This document shows positions 5,790-9,945 of a DNA stretch of 9,945 nucleotides, one piece after another. The notes beneath the pieces are model-generated. The model did no database searches, was not told where the DNA came from, and saw only the letters and a list, made by a program, of their open reading frames with translations. The translations under genes were made by a program, and so were the position numbers. The stretch comes from Candidatus Binatia bacterium (GTDB taxonomy: Bacteria > Desulfobacterota_B > Binatia > UBA9968 > JAJDTQ01). How positions within the stretch are numbered: the first letter of the stretch is position 1; each line of letters opens with the position of its first letter. Location of the stretch: the NCBI GenBank assembly GCA_022827045.1, contig JAJDTQ010000086.1, positions 1 to 9,945 on the forward strand, in the 5' to 3' direction.

Positions 5790-7327
5790 TGGACGTCTCC
5801 CGCCCACGGTTGCGCCACTTCCTGGAGCATGGGGACATTGACCTTGGCGTAGATCGCGGTGGTGTTCGGCAGTCGATGCCTCAGCAGAGTGCCGACGGTC
5901 TCCAGCGAGGCCCCGGACCGCAGCAGACCGGTCGCCGTGGAGTGCCGGAACAGATAGGCTCCTCGCGGTTTCGCATCTTGCATGCCGGCTCGATCAAGAG
6001 CGCGACACACGATGTGGGTGACAACGCTGGAAGAACGGAATGGCACATGAGGAGGCGGGACGCGGAGGAACAGCTTGTCCTCTTCGACTCGCGGACGCGC
6101 CTTCTCGGTATAGGTCAGAATCGCGTCTCCGGCGTCTTGGGGAAGTGGCAACTGAACGGTTCTCCTGGACTTCCCGCTGACCTTGACGAGAGCCTTCGTC
6201 CAATCGATGTCGTCCAGCCGAAGCTCGCAGACGTCGCCTCCGCGTAGCGCCAGCCTGGCCAGCAACAGCAGGACCGCCCGGTCGCGCAATCCCGCCGCTT
6301 TCGTGAGGTCGCACGACGCGATCAGCCGTTCGATATCGTCGGTTGGAACGTAGCGGGGCAAGGTCGCGAACTGGTACTGCGGCACTGACGGCACGGCGTT
6401 GACCAGTTCCGCTCGACACACTCCATTCGTGGCGAGGAACCGCAGATACATGCGCAGGGCTTTCGTCATCTCCCGCGCGTATTCCGGAGCGACCTTGGCG
6501 AAACGGCTCAGGATGAGATCCCTGATGAGAGCCGCATCGTAATGCTGAGGATCGCTGCCCAGATCGGGCAGCACCAAGGATAGGGTCTTCACATACTTGC
6601 GGATGGTAACGTCCCTGATACCCCGATGGCGCTGGAGCCATGAACGGAACGCCGGCATCTCGGCGCCGGAATCTTCGGCTGGGAACGGGTCCGGCATTGC
6701 CCCTCGGATGGAGAGGAACCGTAGTAAGGCCTTGATCGAGCCCGTGTGCCGCGACTTCAGTCTTTCTACCTTGCGCATCCTCCACGGGCATACGCAGTCA
6801 TGGTCGATGAACCGTTCGAGGGTGCCGGCGTTCACCTCCTCCAAAGCGATACGGCACTGGTGGAGCCAGGTCAGGAAGTGGCGGCATCTGTCGCGATGGG
6901 CGCTGAGCGCTTGGGGCCTATAGCCTTCGGCGCCCAACTGGCCGAGATACTCATCCAGCAGGCGCAACCCGACTTGGAGTTCACCACGATGCCGGGCGCG
7001 ACCGGTGCGTTCGGCGAAGCGAACGAGCCAACGCGCACAGTTCATGAGCCGCGTTGCACGAATCTGAGAAGGTCTGTGGTGTTCGCGGCCCCTCAGAACC
7101 TCGCAGTACTCATCACGGAATCGCCGCAACAAGGCGTCATCGACTGACTCGACCACCGTACCATCAGCCTGCAGCCAAGCGAGAACCTCACTGGCAAGAC
7201 GGCCGAGCTTCCAAATCTGACTTTGACCGAGCCCCGCCTCCTTGAGGTAGGTCACGAACTCCTGAATGAATGGCCCAAACGGTCCTCCGACATACAGAGG
7301 CTTCCTTCCCGGTTTCTGTGACGGCAT
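5786..7327 (-). CDS. ritA: RIT element tyrosine recombinase, first gene, with extended N-terminus
   Basis: 513 residues from the ATG at 7327, which GAGGAGGAAGG directly precedes. A longer open frame reaches 7426 but runs through the inverted repeat and lacks a better start. The N-terminal part appears to hold three consecutive helical SAM-like segments (about 15-110, 120-210 and 225-305) before the catalytic domain (about 325-510), much longer than usual single core-binding domains. Catalytic positions are R362 in ALRGGDV, K386 in SGKSRRTVQLPL, R461 and H462 in AYLFRHSTAT, H484 in LLRH and nucleophile Y493 in TTAIYAKV. The first His of the HxxR motif is Tyr (Y458). Being first in the operon, it is probably transcribed from a promoter in or next to the right inverted repeat, though I see no convincing -35/-10 pair. 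Confidence 0.92.
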   Translation of the reverse strand: MPSQKPGRKPLYVGGPFGPFIQEFVTYLKEAGLGQSQIWKLGRLASEVLAWLQADGTVVESVDDALLRRFRDEYCEVLRGREHHRPSQIRATRLMNCARWLVRFAERTGRARHRGELQVGLRLLDEYLGQLGAEGYRPQALSAHRDRCRHFLTWLHQCRIALEEVNAGTLERFIDHDCVCPWRMRKVERLKSRHTGSIKALLRFLSIRGAMPDPFPAEDSGAEMPAFRSWLQRHRGIRDVTIRKYVKTLSLVLPDLGSDPQHYDAALIRDLILSRFAKVAPEYAREMTKALRMYLRFLATNGVCRAELVNAVPSVPQYQFATLPRYVPTDDIERLIASCDLTKAAGLRDRAVLLLLARLALRGGDVCELRLDDIDWTKALVKVSGKSRRTVQLPLPQDAGDAILTYTEKARPRVEEDKLFLRVPPPHVPFRSSSVVTHIVCRALDRAGMQDAKPRGAYLFRHSTATGLLRSGASLETVGTLLRHRLPNTTAIYAKVNVPMLQEVAQPWAGDVQ

Positions 7328-7371
7328 CGCCTTCCTCCTCTCTTTGATGAAACTGTAGAGGAGTACTGTAC

Positions 7372-7460
7372 AGAAATGGTAAGTAATTCCGGCCCTGAAC
7401 CCTGCACTTTCGGGGCCGGAGCGCACCTACTCTCCATTACCCGGCTGTCACCATTACAGA
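7372..7460 (-). repeat. right terminal inverted repeat of the RIT element (89 bp)
   Basis: Read on the minus strand, it starts TCTGTAATGGTGACAG and matches the left copy at 87 of 89 positions. The outer end with its flank gives CCATT-ACAGAC-AATGG (7451-7466), two 5-bp arms around a 6-bp centre, a layout typical of tyrosine recombinase core sites. Its inner end lies 45 bp from the first recombinase start codon. CTGTACAG and a repeated ACTGTA occur in that 45-bp leader and could bind a regulator. Confidence 0.95.
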
Positions 7461-7462
7461 CA

Positions 7463-7560
7463 ATGGCCGGCTGGCGGGCCTCGACCAGCAGGGCCAGGAC
7501 CCTGGCGAGCTCGCTCGGGCGGAGCGTGTAGTCCGCGGAAATGTTTTCGGGTAGGGGCAT
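7463..7560 (-). pseudogene. MoxR/CobS-like AAA+ ATPase, 5' part (split by the RIT element)
   Basis: The first 32-33 codons of the ATPase start at the ATG at 7560, preceded by GGAGG at a spacing of 5 bases. The product begins MPLPENISADYTLRPSELAR and reaches ARQPAI where the RIT element intervenes. Reading on into the inverted repeat gives an unrelated tail (CNGDSRVMES...) that stays open to 7252, so a short chimeric peptide could be made but it would have no ATPase domain. Joining this part to the 3' part across one copy of ACA gives ...QPAIVWGPPGAAKS... with no frame change, which is strong evidence that the two parts were one gene. Confidence 0.88.
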
Positions 7561-8095
7561 GGGAACCTCCGTGCGCGGCGGGAATTCGGAGCGGCCTGAC
7601 GCTCTCCAGGTTCGCCCGGCCGTGCCCCCGCCCACCGCTGACCTCGGGCTCCTCTTCCCCTTGATGCACCAGGGTGGATCGCCCAACGGGGTTGTGAGGC
7701 AATGCAAGCGCCCCGTCGGAAGACTTGCGGGACGGACACGGCCGCATCCTTGACGGGAATACCCATTGAACCGTGGGCCATACGGAGAGTTCCCGTGTCC
7801 GGTGCAACGGCGCCGGCCGTGCTCGCCCGTCCGCGGCGTCGCAAACGCGAAGGCACAGGCGGGGCCGCTTGCCTCGATTCCATTGTCCGATCGGTCACGG
7901 CACACCCCCTGTCAACAAATCCTGCCACCGCGTCCATGGAAACGGAGCCGACGCTACTGGAACAGTGGAACAACTGCTACAACAACGTGCTGAGAACAGG
8001 CGTCCGTCGGCCCGCAACCATGCTGCTCTGCCGCGATCCTGTGCACATGGGCTCGACGGCGCAGTCGGACGCCCGATTCCATCCGGTGGCAAGCG
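7561..8095. other. divergent intergenic region between the ATPase operon and plus-strand genes
   Basis: This 535-bp stretch separates the minus-strand ATPase start (7560) from the plus-strand DUF2786-like gene (8096), so it should hold two diverging promoters. I see no convincing sigma-70 elements in it. The only coding-like signal is a plus-strand frame from the ATG at 7936 (METEPTLLEQWNNCYNN...) with about three-quarters G or C at third positions up to 8095. It lacks a clear ribosome-binding site and stays open to 8232, overlapping the next gene by about 137 bp in another frame. It could be a small protein or a remnant. Confidence 0.5.
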
Positions 8096-8518
8096 ATGGT
8101 CGACGACGAGAAACTGAGGGCGAAGCTCGCCAAGGTGGAAGCGCTGTTCCGCGGCGCAGGCTCCCCGGGAGAGCGGGCCGCCGCTGGGGCCGCGATGGGT
8201 CGGCTGCAAAACCGCCTGAGCGGCCCGGATGAGGACCGCGAGCCGGAGGCCGAACTCCAGTTCACGCTGCCTGACACGTGGTCGGTCAGCCTCTTCCTCG
8301 CCGTCTGCCGCAAGCACGGAGTGCGTCCCTACCGCCATGCGCGCCAACGGCGCACGACGGTCATGGTGCGCGTCCGCGAGCGCGCCTTCTACCGGGTGGT
8401 GTGGCCGGAGTTCAGCCGGCTTCAGACTGAACTCGAGTTCTACTTCCACGACGTTACCGACCACCTGATCACGCACGTGATGGGTTCGGACGGCGATGAC
8501 AGCGGCCTCGACCGGTAA
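8096..8518 (+). CDS. DUF2786-like small protein, conserved in mobile elements
   Basis: 140 residues, soluble, no signal peptide. The first 40 residues (VDDEKLRAKLAKVEALFRGA, then SPGERAAAGAAMGRLQNRL) resemble the DUF2786 helical pattern: a two-helix unit with a [ST]xxGERAAA turn. The second part has basic strands (PYRHARQRRTTVMVRV) and an aromatic-rich C-terminal helix (FSRLQTELEFYFHDV), consistent with a nucleic acid- or partner-binding fold. The upstream GGTGG is a weak ribosome-binding site at acceptable spacing. A long opposite-strand frame over the same region (7895-8806) has no family features. The gene is divergent from the ATPase operon and reads toward the HU gene. No biochemical function is known to me for this family, so the role is open. 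Confidence 0.65.
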   Translation: MVDDEKLRAKLAKVEALFRGAGSPGERAAAGAAMGRLQNRLSGPDEDREPEAELQFTLPDTWSVSLFLAVCRKHGVRPYRHARQRRTTVMVRVRERAFYRVVWPEFSRLQTELEFYFHDVTDHLITHVMGSDGDDSGLDR

Positions 8519-8606
8519 CTGCCCGGCCCGGCCGTTCCGGCGAAGCGGCGCGTTGCTCAAACTCGTGCCCGGGGGCGTCAGGCATTCCGGCCTGCTAAAG
8601 GGGCAT

Positions 8607-8640
8607 GCCGGCAGTCGAGGCTGCGGCCGCTCCTGCCGGC
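8607..8640. repeat. inverted repeat in the gap before the HU gene
   Basis: GCCGGCAG (8607-8614) and CTGCCGGC (8633-8640) are perfect 8-bp arms around an 18-base centre that itself contains GCGGCCGC. It lies about 90 bp after the DUF2786-like stop, within the 272-bp gap before the HU gene. It may be a Rho-independent-like hairpin without a T-tract, or a protein-binding site. I see no gene in the gap. Confidence 0.35.
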
Positions 8641-8790
8641 GACGAGACAGGTTCCGTACGTCGCGGCCGCCGCAACCAGGATCGGCGTCGTCGAAGAACG
8701 ATTCGCCTTTCAACGGCCGGTCGGCTAACTTGAGACACCGTTCCCCACATGTTTCGGCAATGGCCGCAAGCCCACGGAAGGACCAATGAG

Positions 8791-9132
8791 ATGGCGACAA
8801 CCGCAAACCGCAGAAACACGGCGCTCAAGGAGGCCATGACCAAGACACAGATCCTGGAAGCCCTGTCCGAATCGACCGGGCTCCAGAGGAAGGACGTGGC
8901 CTCGGTGCTGGACCAGCTCGGAGCAGTGATCGAGCGCCACGTCAGGAAACGCGCGGTGGGGACGTTCACGCTTCCCGGCCTGCTGAAGATCAAGGTGGTG
9001 CGCAAGCCCGCGACCAAGGCGCGCAAGATGATCTCCCCCTTCACCGGCCAGGAGATCACGGTGGCCGCGAAGCCCGTCTCGCGGGCGGTGAAGGTTCAGC
9101 CCTTGAGCGGACTCAAGCGCATGACGGAGTAG
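8791..9132 (+). CDS. HU-family DNA-binding protein
   Basis: 113 residues. A basic N-terminal tail of about 15 residues precedes the HU fold. The helical dimerisation half spans about 16-54 (MTKTQILEALSESTGLQRKD, VASVLDQLGAVIERHV), then the beta saddle (GTFTLPGLLKIKVVRKPAT) and the DNA-gripping arm with SPFTGQEI, where the Pro occupies the intercalating position of the usual NP motif. It ends in the C-terminal helix LSGLKRM. I chose the ATG at 8791 because GGAAGGA lies 8 bases upstream; a frame start at 8749 would add 14 non-conserved residues. The protein should bind and bend double-stranded DNA as a dimer. HU-like genes travel with conjugative islands and may assist recombination or replication, but no direct link to the recombinases here can be shown. 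Confidence 0.9.
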   Translation: MATTANRRNTALKEAMTKTQILEALSESTGLQRKDVASVLDQLGAVIERHVRKRAVGTFTLPGLLKIKVVRKPATKARKMISPFTGQEITVAAKPVSRAVKVQPLSGLKRMTE

Positions 9133-9395
9133 GCCTGGACCGCCGGGAAGAGAGCACGGTTGCGGAAAGGTGGCGCGACTGCCGCGATGCAAGCCCGTCG
9201 CGAACGGTGCCGGATCGAGGACAGCGAGACAGCGATGCGCTCCGATGCGCGGACATTGGATCGAATTCGCTTGCCTTTTGCTTACGGATTTGGAGGGCAA
9301 GAATCAGGACAGCCTGTCGAGCTTGGCTTGTTACCCAATTATCGTTTGTTATCGATGGGTTATGGAACCTTCCACTCTTCGACGGGTGTAGGAAA

Positions 9396-9506
9396 TTATT
9401 CGTCTACGAATCCGAACAGCTCCGAGTCCCAGTAGACCGTGTCCTTGTCCACCGCCAGCGCCTCCACCGTGCGCTTCGAGATCGTAGCCGTGGTGAGCTT
9501 CGCCAT
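9396..9506 (-). pseudogene. N-terminal stub of a second tyrosine integrase
   Basis: The 36-residue frame starts MAKLTTATISKRTVEALAVD and continues KDTVYWDSELFGF before a stop. This is the standard N-terminal arm-binding signature of phage/island integrases (MAKLT...R.VxAL..., then [VI][VFY]WD.ELpGF). The rest of the arm domain, the core-binding domain and the catalytic domain are missing, so the reading frame was cut at about 9405. A GGGAGG site lies 9 bases before the ATG at 9506, and the stub begins 15 bp after the stop of the other integrase, suggesting that the two were co-transcribed. Sequence beyond the break (down to about 9230) is clearly AT-richer than elsewhere and contains no gene I can support, as expected at a deletion or insertion boundary. 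Confidence 0.65.
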
Positions 9507-9521
9507 GGACTCGTGCCTCCC

Positions 9522-9945
9522 TCAGACCGCGCCCGGCGGCAGGATGTCCGCCCCGATGCTGCCCCCGACCCGCGCGGCCGAGACTTTCTCCGTGTCCCGC
9601 GCCAGGTGCGCATAGCGGGCCGTCGTCCCAACCTTCGCATGACCGAGCAGCGCCCCTATCATCGACAGCCCCTCGCCCAGCGCCAGCGCCCGCGACGCGT
9701 ACGAGTGACGGCAGTCGTGGAGCCGCACGTCGTCGAGCTTCGCCCGCCTGCGGAGCCTCATCCATATCGCATCGAGGTACGTGAGACGCTTTCCCGGTTT
9801 CCGTCCCGCGATCACCCACGGGTTGTCCTCCGTCCTCGGTATCCCCTCAAGCACCGCCTCCACCGCCGGCGTGAGCGGCACGCTCCGCCATCCCGTCTTG
9901 CCGTCCCTCAGCCGAAGCTCCCCCGCCGTGCGGTCCACGTCGTCC
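9522..9945 (-). CDS. tyrosine integrase, C-terminal catalytic part (runs off the window)
   Basis: At least 141 residues of a tyrosine recombinase catalytic domain enter from the right edge. Visible are the catalytic Lys in DGKTGWRSVPLT, the H-x-x-R box LHDCRHSYASRAL, LLGHAKVGTT with the second His, and the nucleophile in TARYAHL, nine residues after that His. The first catalytic Arg and the N-terminus are beyond 9945. Motifs resemble phage and genomic-island integrases more than the three RIT recombinases. It lies on the same strand as, and 15 bp before, the integrase stub. It probably belongs to an integration module at the border of an island, but the attachment site cannot be seen in this window. 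Confidence 0.88.
   Translation of the reverse strand, partial: DDVDRTAGELRLRDGKTGWRSVPLTPAVEAVLEGIPRTEDNPWVIAGRKPGKRLTYLDAIWMRLRRRAKLDDVRLHDCRHSYASRALALGEGLSMIGALLGHAKVGTTARYAHLARDTEKVSAARVGGSIGADILPPGAV

Larger units (their letters stand above)
3759..7462 (-). mobile_element. recombinase-in-trio (RIT) element
   Basis: Three adjacent tyrosine recombinase genes of three different types are read in one direction with ATGA stop/start overlaps. They lie between 89-bp inverted repeats at 3781-3869 and 7372-7460, which differ at only two positions. This is the organisation described for RIT elements. No passenger gene is present: the last stop codon overlaps the inner end of the left repeat, and the first start lies 45 bp inside the right repeat. 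ACA occurs at 3756-3758 and 7460-7462, directly outside the inserted sequence. Removing 3759-7462 restores the ATPase frame exactly. Boundaries are given on that basis; the inverted repeats alone would place them at 3781-7460. All recombinase frames are open, so the element looks potentially active. Confidence 0.88.

Noticed and set aside
5064..5852. 262-codon open frame on the plus strand
   Set aside because: It is antisense to the second RIT recombinase, whose catalytic motifs are unmistakable, and shows no family features.
3781..7460. Conventional DDE insertion sequence or Tn554-type transposon
   Set aside because: There is no DDE transposase. Tn554-type elements have two tyrosine recombinases plus a small third protein and lack long inverted repeats. 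Three full tyrosine recombinases between 89-bp inverted repeats fit a RIT element better.
3781..7460. CRISPR-like array suggested by recurring GTAATGG motifs
   Set aside because: The copies are few, only 6-10 bp long, irregularly spaced and confined to the element ends. There are no equal-length repeat/spacer units and no cas genes.
8721..8760. Sigma-70 promoter before the HU gene (TTGAGA at 8730)
   Set aside because: The -35-like hexamer is acceptable, but nothing resembling TATAAT lies 16-18 bases downstream.
7895..8806. 303-codon open frame on the minus strand
   Set aside because: It lies antisense to the DUF2786-like gene, has low-complexity Arg/Pro-rich composition typical of shadow frames in GC-rich DNA, and has no motif or convincing ribosome-binding site.
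9250..9275. tRNA-like 3' end (GGATCGAATTC) near the integrase stub, as a possible attachment site
   Set aside because: The resemblance is limited to the T-loop core. No acceptor stem, anticodon arm or CCA-proximal pairing can be found around it.

Overview
This is a GC-rich bacterial accessory region. It looks like part of an integrative element or genomic island with several layers of insertion, and it is not housekeeping chromosome. Strong GGAGG-type ribosome-binding sites, tightly packed genes and high GC at third codon positions suggest a high-GC bacterium, probably a proteobacterium. Nothing here fixes the lineage.

Layout, left to right. (1) 1-1765 holds, on the minus strand, a small two-helix membrane protein, the C-terminal coding remnant of an interrupted gene, and the 3' part of a group II intron. 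The intron part keeps domains V/VI and the C-terminal half of its reverse transcriptase/maturase-HNH protein. The gene just downstream of the DUF3150-like gene, whose start overlaps that gene's stop as TGATG, is cut off by the intron fragment. (2) 1763-7560 is a minus-strand operon: a MoxR/CobS-like AAA+ ATPase, a 44-residue protein, a DUF3150-like protein, then the broken gene. (3) The ATPase gene is split immediately before its Walker A motif by a 3.7-kb element at about 3759-7462. The element carries three consecutive, overlapping tyrosine recombinase genes between 89-bp terminal inverted repeats (87/89 identical). This is the architecture of a 'recombinase in trio' (RIT) element. (4) 8096-9132 holds two plus-strand genes: a small DUF2786-like protein and an HU-family DNA-binding protein. 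(5) The right edge (9396-9945, minus) holds the C-terminal half of a tyrosine integrase that continues beyond the window, and just after it a 36-codon stub with the N-terminal signature of a second integrase.

The most informative result is the RIT junction. Both ends carry the trinucleotide ACA. Removing one ACA plus the element rebuilds an uninterrupted ATPase frame (...QPAIVWGPPG..., about 341 residues) and a small symmetric target, CCAT-ACA-ATGG. The element's own ends form the same kind of site: a predicted circle junction would read CCATTA-CAGACA-TAATGG. The left end carries an extra 20-bp perfect palindrome outside the inverted repeat. Together these give a concrete, testable model of target and crossover for a poorly characterised class of mobile element.

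Functional picture: the ATPase/DUF3150 module, which in related islands is usually completed by a von Willebrand factor A gene, appears to be decaying here. Its ATPase is split by the RIT element and the following gene is cut by the intron fragment. The RIT element itself looks intact.
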